DNA from: Saccharothrix sp. HUAS TT1 | Lineage (GTDB): Bacteria; Actinomycetota; Actinomycetes; Mycobacteriales; Pseudonocardiaceae | Length of the DNA: 64,000 nucleotides | Reading direction: 5' to 3' | NCBI RefSeq assembly: GCF_040744945.1 | Contig: NZ_CP160453.1 | Span: 4,216,001-4,280,000, forward strand | Shown: piece by piece, positions 19,276 through 30,388 of the stretch | Layout of the letters: each line of letters starts with the position of its first letter | Numbering within the stretch: the first letter of the stretch is position 1 | Position numbers and translations under genes: made by a program | Notes under the pieces: model-generated | Seen by the model: only the letters and a program-made list of their open reading frames with translations | Databases searched by the model: none | Told to the model about the DNA's origin: nothing

Positions 19276-20804
19276 GGCGGGACCGCAAGGCCGTGCGCCT
19301 GCCCGGACCGGCCGGGCGGCCGACGTGCGACAAGGACGTCGTGGTCGTCGGTGGCGGGATCGCCGGCCTGGCCGCCGCGACCGTCCTGGCCGAACGCGGC
19401 GCGCGGGTCGTGCTGTGCGAGCGGGAGGACTACCTGGGCGGCCGGGTCGGCGGCTGGGAGACGCGGCTGGCCGACGGCAGCCGCGCCACCATGACCCGCG
19501 GCTTCCACGCGTTCTTCCGCCAGTACTACAACCTGCGGTCGCTGCTGGCCAGGGTCGACCCGGGCGGTGCGGGGCTGGTCGGCCTGCCGGACTACCCGCT
19601 GTGGCAGGCGTCCGGGCACCGCGAGGGCTTCGCCGGGCTGCCGCGCGCCGTGCCGTGGAACGCGGCCGGCTTCCTGCTGCGCAGCCCCGCGTTCGCGCTG
19701 CGCGACCTGCCCTCCGTGGACGCCCGCGCCGCCCTGCCGCTGCTGGACGTCTCCGTGCCGCGCACCTACCACGAGCTGGACGACCTGGACGCGGCCACGT
19801 ACCTGCAACGCATCCGCTTCCCACCGGCCGTGCACGCGCTGGCGTTCGAGGTGTTCTCGCGGAGCTTCTTCGCGCACCCCAGCCGGATGTCGGCGGCCGA
19901 GCTGGCGACCATGTTCCACATCTACTTCCTGGGTTCCAGCGAGGGCCTGCTGTTCGACGTGGCCGCCGACCCGTTCCCGCAGTCGATGTGGAACCCGCTG
20001 GGCCGGTACCTGGCCGGGCTCGGGGTGAGCGTGCGGACGGGCACGCCGGTGCTGGGCGTGGAGCGGGGCGAGCGGTTCGCCGTGCGGTTGGCGGATTCGA
20101 CGGTGGCGGCGGACGCCGTGGTGCTGGCGATGGACGTCGGAGGGCTGCGGGAGGTCGTCGGCGCGTCCGACCTGGGCACCCCGGAGTGGCGGGCGGACAT
20201 CGCCGACCTGGAGTGCGCCCCACCGTTCCTGGTGTCCCGCTACTGGTTGGACCGGCCGGTGCGAGCGGACCGGCCGGGGTTCCTCGGCACCAGTGGTTAC
20301 GGGGAGCTGGACAACGTCTCGGTGTTGAACCACTACGAGCGCGAGGCTCGTGAGTGGGCGTCGCGCACCGGCGGGTCGGTGGTCGAGCTGCACGGGTACG
20401 CGTTGCAGTCCGATGTGGACCCGGAGCGGTTGTTGGAGCAGCTGCACGTCGTGTACCCGGAGACGCGGGCGGCGCGGGTGGTGGACGTGCGGCACGAGCT
20501 GCGTGCCGATTGTCCGCTGTTCGCGCCGGGCGGATTCGCTCGTAGGCCCGCGGTGCGGACTCCGGTGGAGGGTTTGGTGCTGGCTGGCGACCTGGTGCGG
20601 GTGGACCTGCCGGTGGCGCTGATGGAACGCGCGGCGACGACGGGTTTCGCGGCGGCCAACCACCTGCTGGCCGGGTGGGGCGTCTCCGGGACGGACCTGT
20701 GGAGCGTCCCCACCACCGGCCGGGGCCCCGTGCTGCGCACCCTGGCCCGCCGCTTCGGCCGCAACCCGTCCACAACCCGACCGGCAGCAGTGCCCAGCAC
20801 CTGA
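19272..20804 (+). CDS. crtU: CrtU-like carotene desaturase/methyltransferase
   Basis: A 510-residue FAD-dependent oxidoreductase of the phytoene desaturase superfamily. VVVVGGGIAGLAAATVLAERGARV is the FAD motif, and LGGRVGGWETRLADG with TRGFHAFFRQYYNLR follows. GLVLAGDLVRVDLPVALMERAATTGFAAAN is the C-terminal FAD-binding end. CrtU converts beta-carotene rings to aromatic phi rings by desaturation and methyl migration, giving isorenieratene. Placement directly after crtYc-crtYd supports CrtU rather than CrtI. The ATG overlaps the previous stop (ATGA). The early genes crtE, crtB and crtI are not in the window. Confidence 0.85.
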   Translation: MRRDRKAVRLPGPAGRPTCDKDVVVVGGGIAGLAAATVLAERGARVVLCEREDYLGGRVGGWETRLADGSRATMTRGFHAFFRQYYNLRSLLARVDPGGAGLVGLPDYPLWQASGHREGFAGLPRAVPWNAAGFLLRSPAFALRDLPSVDARAALPLLDVSVPRTYHELDDLDAATYLQRIRFPPAVHALAFEVFSRSFFAHPSRMSAAELATMFHIYFLGSSEGLLFDVAADPFPQSMWNPLGRYLAGLGVSVRTGTPVLGVERGERFAVRLADSTVAADAVVLAMDVGGLREVVGASDLGTPEWRADIADLECAPPFLVSRYWLDRPVRADRPGFLGTSGYGELDNVSVLNHYEREAREWASRTGGSVVELHGYALQSDVDPERLLEQLHVVYPETRAARVVDVRHELRADCPLFAPGGFARRPAVRTPVEGLVLAGDLVRVDLPVALMERAATTGFAAANHLLAGWGVSGTDLWSVPTTGRGPVLRTLARRFGRNPSTTRPAAVPST

Positions 20805-21240
20805 CCCGCCCCCCCACCCGGCACCACCACACCACCGCCGCCCACCGTCCCTCACCCGCCACATCGCGCCCGCCACTGGCCGTGATTGGCGGCTGCTGTA
20901 GTTGGCTGGCGACGGTCAGCGGCTGGATGGACGGCTGGCGGTGGCGGGCGGCTGCGGTGTAGGTGGGCGGGGGCAGCTGGCGGCTGGCCGTGGTTGGCCT
21001 ACAGCAGCCGCTAACCACGCCAGCCGCCTACCGCAACCGCTAACGCCCGCCGGCTATCTACTACAGCCGCCGACCACCGCCAGCTACTTATTGCAGCCGC
21101 CCGCCACGGCCAGCCGCCGCTACGGGCGCCAACCACCGCTCCATAACCGCTTGCCGCTCCATGCCGCTTGCCGCCCTACAGCCGCTTGCCGCCCCGCAGC
21201 CGTCCGCCACCGCAGCCGACTCAACAGGCAGTCGCCTTGT
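20805..21240. repeat. Degenerate repeat region with imperfect inverted halves
   Basis: The first part is C-rich. From about 20885 a G-rich half (GGCGGCTGCTGTAG, TTGGCTGGCG, GGCTGGCGG words) is followed from about 20995 by a C-rich half made of the complementary words (CTACAGCAGCCGCT, CGCCAGCCGCC, CCGCCAGC). The whole therefore forms a long imperfect inverted repeat. No gene is supported. The words resemble those upstream of crtYc. Confidence 0.6.
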
Positions 21241-21370
21241 CATCGCTAGCCGACCTGCCGCTGCTCGCCGCCCTGTCAACGCTATTCACTCTAGCGCTGC
21301 TAGCTGAACTATCGCTACTAGAAGAACTACCATCGCTAGGGGTGGTATCGCTGCTAGCCGTTCCGGCTCG
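21241..21370. repeat. AT-richer CTAG-rich tract
   Basis: About 120 bases contain six CTAG tetranucleotides and repeated ATCGCTA/GCTGCTAGC words, far from the composition of the rest of the window. On the plus strand one frame reads as a leucine-rich string that uses the codon CTA about eight times, a codon nearly absent from the neighbouring genes. No ribosome site or gene is supported. Confidence 0.55.
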
Positions 21371-21438
21371 CAGACCAGCCCGCCACCGCGGCGACCGGAT
21401 CGGTCAGCGGTGGCGGGCTCGGTCGTTGGACCTGCTGA

Positions 21439-21573
21439 TCAGCTGGGCGTGGGTGGCTCCGGGGTGGGCGGGAGCGGTGGTTCGGTGGCGGGTGAGGGTT
21501 CGGGGCCCGGCGGCTCGGGCACCGGCTCCGGAACCGGCACGGGCTTCGGCTGGGGCGGTTGAGGCTGCACCAT
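21439..21573 (-). CDS. Small proline-rich peptide (44 aa)
   Basis: A short ORF of 44 codons preceded by a near-ideal ribosome site, AAGGAGGT, five bases before its ATG. About half of the residues are proline, in repeated Pro-Val-Pro-Glu-Pro type units (PVPVPEPVPEPPGPEP), with no transmembrane segment, cysteine or signal peptide. It lies 86 bp downstream of the DUF4037 gene on the same strand. Codon third positions are GC-rich. The Shine-Dalgarno sequence is the main evidence that it is translated; its function is unknown. Confidence 0.5.
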   Translation of the reverse strand: MVQPQPPQPKPVPVPEPVPEPPGPEPSPATEPPLPPTPEPPTPS

Positions 21574-21659
21574 GTCGACCTCCTTGTCCCACCCGGACTA
21601 CCCAGAACCCGCGCGTCCTAAGTCCGGAATCGACACCCGGATCGCAACTCCCACAACGC

Positions 21660-22682
21660 TCACGACATGTGCCGGTGCTGGTCCACAGCACCGGTGAGCG
21701 GCAGACCGGCCACCTCGGGATCGGTGATCGCACCACGCAGCGCGGCGGTGAACCGATCGGCGCGCAGCACCCGGAACGGGCGCGAGTGGTACGGGCGGGC
21801 GCCCGGGTCCACCGGCTCGGCGAGCCCCAGCTCGTTGCACGCCCCCGCCACCACCGAGTACGCCTCCACCAAGTGCCCCTCCCGCACCCGCCAATCACCC
21901 GCCGCCACCACCGACCGCAGCACGGGCACCAGATCGGCGTACCGGGCGAACGCACTGCCGAGCCACTTGCCGTACGGCGGGTAACGGCGGTCCACCAGCA
22001 ACCGCAGCCGCATCAGGTCACGGGTCAGCCGGGCGGCGACGACGGCCGACCCCAGCTCGTCACCGACCTCGCCACACCTCCCCACGAACGCCTCCTCCTG
22101 CGCGATCCGCCACCACTGGCACGCCAGCACGTACCGCCACACGTCGTCCGGGTACCACCGCAGCGCCTCGCGCGCCGGCGTCAGCACCGCCAACCCGTCG
22201 TGGAACACCGCCCCGCCGGTCGTCTCCGCCAACCGCTGCGTCGGCGCGCTCAACCAGTCCCGCACGCCGACCCCGGCCCGCGGGTCGAACCCCAGCTGCC
22301 GGTCGAACCACGTGCCCGCGTCGGTGACCTCCACCCGGTGCCGCACCGGCCCGTCCGTCGGGGCCATCCGCCCGATCCCGGCCTCGCCCGTCTCCGCGAA
22401 GTGCGTCGGGTACCCGAGGAACACCTTGGGCAGGTGCTCGGCCAACGCGGTCCGGATGTCCTCGGCCCTGGTGTCGTCCGGGTCGAGGAACAGCTGCACC
22501 CGCGGTCCCCACTCGTGGTCGGCGGAGCGCTCGGTGTCGTACCCGAGCACCTCGGAACCGGCGCCGATCCGGGCCGCGCTGTGCGGCACCTCGCCGAAGT
22601 GCTCCCTGACCAGGGGTTCGACCGCCTCCCGGTAGAAGCGCTCGGCCAGGGTCAGCCCGGGCAAGAACCGTCCGTCGGGCAC
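21660..22682 (-). CDS. DUF4037 / nucleotidyltransferase-like protein
   Basis: A 340-residue protein. The N-terminal part has FLPGLTLAERFYREAVEPL, ARIGAGSEVLGYDTERSADHEWGPRVQLFL, which is the DUF4037 pattern and resembles a minimal nucleotidyltransferase core (Gly-Ser followed by paired acids). The C-terminal half is helical with conserved RRYPPYGKWLGSAF. The GTG start at 22682 has GGAGG about five bases upstream. It is divergent from the secreted peptidase gene. No substrate is known for the family; possible roles include small-molecule or RNA nucleotidylation. Confidence 0.83.
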   Translation of the reverse strand: MPDGRFLPGLTLAERFYREAVEPLVREHFGEVPHSAARIGAGSEVLGYDTERSADHEWGPRVQLFLDPDDTRAEDIRTALAEHLPKVFLGYPTHFAETGEAGIGRMAPTDGPVRHRVEVTDAGTWFDRQLGFDPRAGVGVRDWLSAPTQRLAETTGGAVFHDGLAVLTPAREALRWYPDDVWRYVLACQWWRIAQEEAFVGRCGEVGDELGSAVVAARLTRDLMRLRLLVDRRYPPYGKWLGSAFARYADLVPVLRSVVAAGDWRVREGHLVEAYSVVAGACNELGLAEPVDPGARPYHSRPFRVLRADRFTAALRGAITDPEVAGLPLTGAVDQHRHMS

Positions 22683-22793
22683 GAATCCTCCGTTCTGCGG
22701 GTGTTCTCGGACACGATCGAGTGAAAGCCTCGCGCGATGGCGTCGCGGTGTCACTGAGGGGCGACGTCGAGTGAACCGAGGGAGCGCTACCGC

Positions 22794-24398
22794 ATGCAAC
22801 TTCGTAACAGAGCGTTGGTCCTCGCGCTGGTCGCCGGCACGGCGGTGTCCGGCCTCGCGGGGACCGGCGCCGCCGCCGCCGCCCAGGAAGCGCAAGAAGC
22901 ACGAGCGACGCCGATCGAGTGGTCGACCTGCGCCGACGACGTGCTCGCCGAGATCCCGGCCGCGCAGCGCGACAAGGTCAGCTGCGCCAACCACCCCGTG
23001 CCGCTGGACCACCGCGAGCCCAACGGCCCCAAGATCACCGTCGCGCTGATGAAGCGCCCGGCCGACGACCAGGCCAACAAGGTCGGCTCGCTGTTCATCA
23101 ACCCCGGCGGCCCCGGTGGCGCCGGCCTGATCTACTCGGCCTACGGCAGCTCGTTCTTCCAGCCCGAGGTGATGAACCGGTTCGACCTGATCGGGTTCGA
23201 CCCGCGCGGCGTCGGCCGCAGTTCGCCGCTGCGCTGCTTCAAGACGCTCGAAGAGGCCAACGAGGTCTTCGGCCGGATGTCCGCGATCCCGGTCACCCGC
23301 ACCGAGATCCGCAACACCATGGACGCCACCGAGGACTACACCGACGCGTGCGCGCGCACGGCGGGCCCGCTGCTCGACCACATGTCCACCGAGGCCGTGG
23401 CGCGCGACCTCGACCTGCTGCGGCAGGGCGTCGGCGACCGGCAGCTGACGTTCGTCGGCTTCTCCTACGGCACGCTGCTCGGCGCGACCTACGCCAACAT
23501 CTTCCCGTCGAAGTCCCGCGCCCTGGTGCTGGACGGCAACGTGGACCCGGCGCTGCGCACCACCAACGGCGCGGAGTACGACCGGCAGCGCGCGCAGGGC
23601 TTCGAGGTCGCGCTCGACGCGTGGCTGAAGCGCTGCGACGCCGAGGGCGACAAGTGCGCGTACAGCGACGGCGACCCGCGGGCGAAGTTCGACGAGGTGC
23701 GCGACCACCTGCGGACCCGGTCGATCACGCTGCCGTCCGGCGAGGTCGTCACCTACGACGGCTACATCGGCCGGGTCACCAGCGACCTGTACGCGCCGAC
23801 CCGGTTCAAGGCGCTGGCCGCGTGGCTCCAGAACGCCTACGCGGTGGTGCGCCCGGGCGCGGCCGCGTTCTCGGCGCAGGAGCAGGCCGAGCCGCTGCCG
23901 CCGCTGGCGAACAAGCACGGCCTCGCCGACATCCGCCCCGGCCGCACCGGTGACACCGAATACCTCTACGACGACTCGTACTACGGCGTGAACTGCACCG
24001 ACAAGCCGTTCCTGCGGGTGCCGCAGCTGTTCCCGGCGCTGGCCGCGCTGTGGGAGCGCGAGTCGCCGACGTTCGGCCGCCAGCAGGCCGCGTCCGACCT
24101 GCTGACCTGCGCGACCTGGCCGGTCCGCCACCCGGACCGCTGGGCCGGGCCGTGGAACAAGCGCACGCCGAACCCGGTCGTCGTGGTCGGCAACTACTAC
24201 GACCCCGCGACGCGGTACGACTTCTCCAAGCGGATGGCCCGCCAGCTGGGCAACGCGCGGCTGCTCAGCGTGGACGCGTTCGGGCACTGCATCCTCGGTG
24301 ACAGCGCCGGTGTGGACACCCTGGTGACCGACTACCTGGTCAACCTCAAGGCCCCGGCCAACGGCCAGGTGTTCCAGCCGAACGTCCAGCCGTTCTGA
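22794..24398 (+). CDS. Secreted alpha/beta-hydrolase, S33 tripeptidyl aminopeptidase type
   Basis: A 534-residue exported hydrolase. Residues 1-30 form a Sec signal peptide (LVLALVAGTAVSGLAGTGAAAAAQ). NPGGPGGAG is the oxyanion-hole region, GFDPRGVGRSSPL the adjacent strand, and GFSYGT places the nucleophile serine at about residue 224. The C-terminal part (NPVVVVGNYYDPATRYDFSKRMARQL, FGHCI) matches the TAP-like domain and supplies the catalytic Asp and His. These Streptomyces SlpD/Tap-like enzymes release N-terminal tripeptides outside the cell. The gene's last 53 bases overlap the convergent membrane-protein gene. Confidence 0.9.
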   Translation: MQLRNRALVLALVAGTAVSGLAGTGAAAAAQEAQEARATPIEWSTCADDVLAEIPAAQRDKVSCANHPVPLDHREPNGPKITVALMKRPADDQANKVGSLFINPGGPGGAGLIYSAYGSSFFQPEVMNRFDLIGFDPRGVGRSSPLRCFKTLEEANEVFGRMSAIPVTRTEIRNTMDATEDYTDACARTAGPLLDHMSTEAVARDLDLLRQGVGDRQLTFVGFSYGTLLGATYANIFPSKSRALVLDGNVDPALRTTNGAEYDRQRAQGFEVALDAWLKRCDAEGDKCAYSDGDPRAKFDEVRDHLRTRSITLPSGEVVTYDGYIGRVTSDLYAPTRFKALAAWLQNAYAVVRPGAAAFSAQEQAEPLPPLANKHGLADIRPGRTGDTEYLYDDSYYGVNCTDKPFLRVPQLFPALAALWERESPTFGRQQAASDLLTCATWPVRHPDRWAGPWNKRTPNPVVVVGNYYDPATRYDFSKRMARQLGNARLLSVDAFGHCILGDSAGVDTLVTDYLVNLKAPANGQVFQPNVQPF

Positions 24399-25398
24399 CG
24401 CCCCCGGGTGCGGCCGTCGTCGCGAGGGCGACGGCCGCACCCGCGAGCACCACCAGCTCCGGCGGCGACCAGGCGTCGAGGTAGGCCACGCTCAGGTAGG
24501 CGACGGCCGTGAGCAGCATGACCGGGCTCCGACGCCGCCAGGCCCACACGGCCAGCCCGACCGCGACGACGAGCGCCGCGAACACCTCGTCGTGGTCGGC
24601 GTGCGAGATGGCGAGCGCGGTGGCACTCGTCTCGGCGGCGTTCATGGGCACGTAGGTCAACGTGGCGTAGTAGCCGTCGGGCAGCCCCTCGAAGGCCGGA
24701 TCGGTCCACCGCGGCGCGGTCGCCCTCTCCAGCACCGGCCACGCCACGAGCCCCACGCCGACCACCGCCAACGGGTACCACGCGCCGGGACGGCGGGCGT
24801 TGAGGTCGTGGGCGCCGACGACCACCGCCGCGGCCACCAGCGCGAACGCGCCCACGTGCCACAACGAGCCGAGCAGGCCGGTGATCGCGAGCACGTGCCA
24901 CGGTCGCGCGCGGTCCAGCCGGGCGTGCGCGAGCACGGCGCCCGCGACGATGACCAGTTCCGGGTGCGACCCGGGGTCGAAGGCCGGCGGGAGGGCGTGG
25001 AACTGCTCGGCGGACAGGAACTGCGAGCCGGGTTCGGGGGCGACGGGCTGGAAGCGGAGCACGGCGGTCAGGTAGGCCAACGCGGTCACCGCCACCACGC
25101 CGCTGCGCGCCCGCCAGGCCCACAGCGCCAGGGCGATGGCCGCCGCCAACCCGATCAGGTACCGCCACAGCTCGGAGGGGATCGACTCGACCGGGGGCGA
25201 CAGCGCCACCACCAGCGACGTCGACCCCGTCACCAGCAGCGGGAACCACGCGCCGGGCCGGTCGGCGTGCACCTGGTGCGCCTTGACCAGCAGGCCGGCG
25301 ACCACCAGGGCGAACGAGGCCCCGACCGGCGGGCCGTCGTCCCACAGCGGCAGGACGAGCCCGAGCAACACCGGTAACGACCAAGCGACAGCCCCCAC
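24346..25398 (-). CDS. Membrane protein with internal duplication
   Basis: A 350-residue hydrophobic protein with about nine or ten membrane segments. It is built of two related halves. Each half has an RPGAW(F/Y)PL turn after a helix, then an LAxWAWRxRSxVxxxTAxAYL segment, then a PELVxxAGA helix near the end of the half. No catalytic or transport motif is recognised. GTG 25398 is the likely start. It overlaps the convergent peptidase gene by 53 bases, so the last 15 or so residues may be dispensable. Function unknown. Confidence 0.7.
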   Translation of the reverse strand: MGAVAWSLPVLLGLVLPLWDDGPPVGASFALVVAGLLVKAHQVHADRPGAWFPLLVTGSTSLVVALSPPVESIPSELWRYLIGLAAAIALALWAWRARSGVVAVTALAYLTAVLRFQPVAPEPGSQFLSAEQFHALPPAFDPGSHPELVIVAGAVLAHARLDRARPWHVLAITGLLGSLWHVGAFALVAAAVVVGAHDLNARRPGAWYPLAVVGVGLVAWPVLERATAPRWTDPAFEGLPDGYYATLTYVPMNAAETSATALAISHADHDEVFAALVVAVGLAVWAWRRRSPVMLLTAVAYLSVAYLDAWSPPELVVLAGAAVALATTAAPGGVRTAGRSAGTPGRWPGP

Positions 25399-25431
25399 AA
25401 GCGCGCCACCCTATCGACCGCCGCGCGCGGC

Positions 25432-25461
25432 GTGAGGGGCGTCCGGTCGGACGCCCCTCAC
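25432..25461 (-). terminator. Hairpin terminator
   Basis: A 14-bp perfect inverted repeat (25432-25445 with 25448-25461, two-base centre) lies 13 bases downstream of the minus-strand ORF end at 25475. It also sits just upstream of the membrane-protein gene's start. Confidence 0.65.
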
Positions 25462-25474
25462 TCGTTGCCGCGCC

Positions 25475-26310
25475 CTACTTGGGCGGCGGCGGGACCAGGC
25501 AGCTCACCGGGAGCGACCGGTTGCCCGAGGCGTCGACGCCGTGGACGAGGGCGTCGCCCTTGAGCGTGATGCGCCAGTCGATGTCACCGACGCCGGGCTT
25601 CTGGTTCGGCGTCGCGCCGGGGGCCTGCACCAGCTTCACCTCGGTGCCGCTCGGGAAGCCGCCGAACACCGCCGGGCCCGCCGAGCCGGAGACGAAGACC
25701 AGCGGGTCCGGGTCGACCGCGTCGGTCGCGGTCAGGACGAAGAACCCGTCCTCGTTGTCGGCGGGCGGCACGGTGCCGCCCGCCGGGGTTGTCGGTCGGT
25801 TGGCACGTCACGACCGGGGGAGTGGTGTCGACCCAGTCCTTCGTGACGTCGTCGCAGACCTGGTGGCCCGCCGCGTGGGTGAAGCAGCCGCGGATCGAGT
25901 CCGTGCCGAGCCCAGCCGGGCCCTGGACGTCCGGGTAGGTGAAGTCGGCCGTGCCGGTGGCGGTGGTGTCCGCGCCGCCGGCCGCGCCCGCGTTCGGGCC
26001 GTCGAGGCCGGTGAAGGTCACCGGCGTGGCCGGCACCGGGTCGCCGAAGTCGTCGGTGACGGTGGCGGTCGCGGTGTGCGTCTGCCGGGCGTGCCCAGCT
26101 CGTCGACCGCGTGCTCGGGCTCGACGTCGATGGCCGCGACGCACCCGCGCACGTTCACCGACGGGTTGCCGAACATCACGACGTGGCCCTCGGCGTCGGT
26201 GTACGTGACCGACGGGTTGACCGGCAGCGCGCCGCCGCCCGAGGCCGGACGGTTGACAGCTCCGTGCAGGTCGGGCGGCGTCGGCGCCAGAAGGTTGGGC
26301 GGGCATTTTG
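25475..26310 (-). pseudogene. Frameshifted gene for an Ig-like/adhesion-type protein
   Basis: Three stretches in different frames read as one protein. The first is LHGAVNRPASGGGALPVNPSV through to EPEHAVDELG. The second runs from QTHTATATVTDDFGDPVPATPVTF to VTCQPTDNP. The third runs from AGGTVPPADNEDGFFVL to the stop after LVPPPPK. Joining them needs one inserted base near 26093 (a GGCCAG word reduced to GGCAG on the coding strand) and one deleted base in the G-run at 25785-25788. Both are single-base events in homopolymers. The middle part has the TATATVTD-type Ig-like/Big_1 repeat look. No start codon is visible in the first frame, so the 5' end is also lost. It is either a true pseudogene or carries assembly errors. 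Confidence 0.65.
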
Positions 26311-26435
26311 GCGAATGTCAAAAGGGGGCACCCGTTCAGCGCAAAAAGATTTTCCGTCGTTTTGATCTGCCGATCGTCACCGGCGGAATTCGAATTGTGA
26401 CGACCACGCGCCCCTTTCGACCCGGCGGGGTCCGG

Positions 26436-27173
26436 TCAGCGGGCGGGCCGCGCGCCCGCCACGATGTCGGCGAGGTCCCGGTCGGTCACCGGTTCCCCGG
26501 ACCCCGGGTCGCTCCCGGTGGCGGCGAACAGCACGAGCACGCAGTAGGCGCTGCCCACGTCCAGGACCAGCACGTGCACGACACCGGTGCGCCCGAGGCA
26601 CGGGTCCGCGTGCGGGGCGAGCACGTCGACCCTGAGCTGGACGCCGTAGTAGCGCGCACCGCCGTCCGCGGCGACCCGGCCGGTCTCTCTGGGCGCGCCG
26701 TACTTCGTCATGGCGTCGTCACCCCACCGCAGGCGGACCCACCTGTCCGCGTGGGCGCGGGCGACCAGGTCCAACGCGCCCGCCGAAGGGTCCACCCCGA
26801 CGTGGGCGATGCCGACCCGGCCGTGGATCCGGTCGCCGCAGCGGCGCCCCTCCAACCCCAGGACCTGCGCCCCCTCGGGCACGTCCGCCCGGTACCGGAA
26901 CGTCGCCCGGTCCAGGCGCGCCGGGATGCGCAGCGCGAGAGCCGGTCCGCCCGCCGCTGGCGCGGGCCCCGGGGGCGGGTCGCCGCCCCGCGACTGGAGG
27001 CCGACCGACAGGACCACGAAGATCCCGACCGCGAACAGCCCGTGCGCGAACCACGCGCGGGCCCCCGGTTCGCGCCGCGGCGAGCCGTGGAAGTGCACCC
27101 CTCCGTTGACGGTGTGCGCTTGAGCCGAGGCGTCGGCGGTCCCGCTCAACTCGTTGTGCGCCTCCCGCACCAT
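26436..27173 (-). CDS. Membrane protein with N-terminal GGVHFH motif
   Basis: A 245-residue protein. Residues about 8-30 read NELSGTADASAQAHTVNGGVHF followed by HG, matching the actinobacterial pattern NxxSGxxxxxVQAxxIxGGVHFH seen ahead of transmembrane segments in many uncharacterised proteins. One membrane helix follows (WFAHGLFAVGIFVVLSVGL). The outside part carries two likely disulfide pairs (RRCGDRIHG, DPCLGRTG, SAYCVLV). The ATG 27173 follows GGTGGGGG; GTG 27182 is an alternative. No enzymatic motif is seen. Confidence 0.72.
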   Translation of the reverse strand: MVREAHNELSGTADASAQAHTVNGGVHFHGSPRREPGARAWFAHGLFAVGIFVVLSVGLQSRGGDPPPGPAPAAGGPALALRIPARLDRATFRYRADVPEGAQVLGLEGRRCGDRIHGRVGIAHVGVDPSAGALDLVARAHADRWVRLRWGDDAMTKYGAPRETGRVAADGGARYYGVQLRVDVLAPHADPCLGRTGVVHVLVLDVGSAYCVLVLFAATGSDPGSGEPVTDRDLADIVAGARPAR

Positions 27174-27361
27174 GGCCCCCACCTTTCCCCGTAGCGCATG
27201 TGTACCGGGGCAGACTGAGAACACCCTTAGCGGTGGTTGAGAATACGATCGGCAAATGGGCATCGAATTACCGCAATAGTGCGGGTACTGCGGTCCGCAG
27301 GCACGAGCGCCGCGCGGGCACGAGTGCCGCCGGGCCATCCGGAACGGGTCAACAGACGGCG

Positions 27362-27393
27362 GAGGGCCGCCCACCCGGAGGTGGACGGCCCTC
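27362..27393 (-). terminator. Hairpin terminator of aconitase gene
   Basis: A 14-bp stem with a CGGA loop pairs 27362-27375 with 27380-27393. The single mismatch becomes a G-U pair in the minus-strand transcript, so it favours termination of the aconitase mRNA, whose stop is 16 bases upstream. Confidence 0.75.
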
Positions 27394-27408
27394 GTCGTGC
27401 GGCGGTGA

Positions 27409-30234
<2,826 letters not shown>

Positions 30235-30388
30235 GTGAAACTCCATCTGGTGACGCGCAAAGTCGGTTGGGGAACTTCTGCCGAGTCTCCCGCACCCGCG
30301 GGTGCGATGCCCTCTCACCCCAAACAGTACGCGTGTCCTGTATTGCGCTTCAACCCGGCCCTACCTTGATCGGGGCATCATCACACCC

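Noticed and set aside
21168-22724. 518-codon plus-strand frame starting in the repeat region and running antisense to DUF4037
   Set aside because: The part beyond 21660 is antisense to a real gene and reads as low-complexity His/Arg/Pro sequence. Only the composition of 21241-21370 was kept as a finding.
22683-24440. N-terminal extension that would fuse a long minus-strand frame to the DUF4037 gene
   Set aside because: It lies opposite the secreted peptidase and has no family resemblance. The strong ribosome site before GTG 22682 marks the true start.
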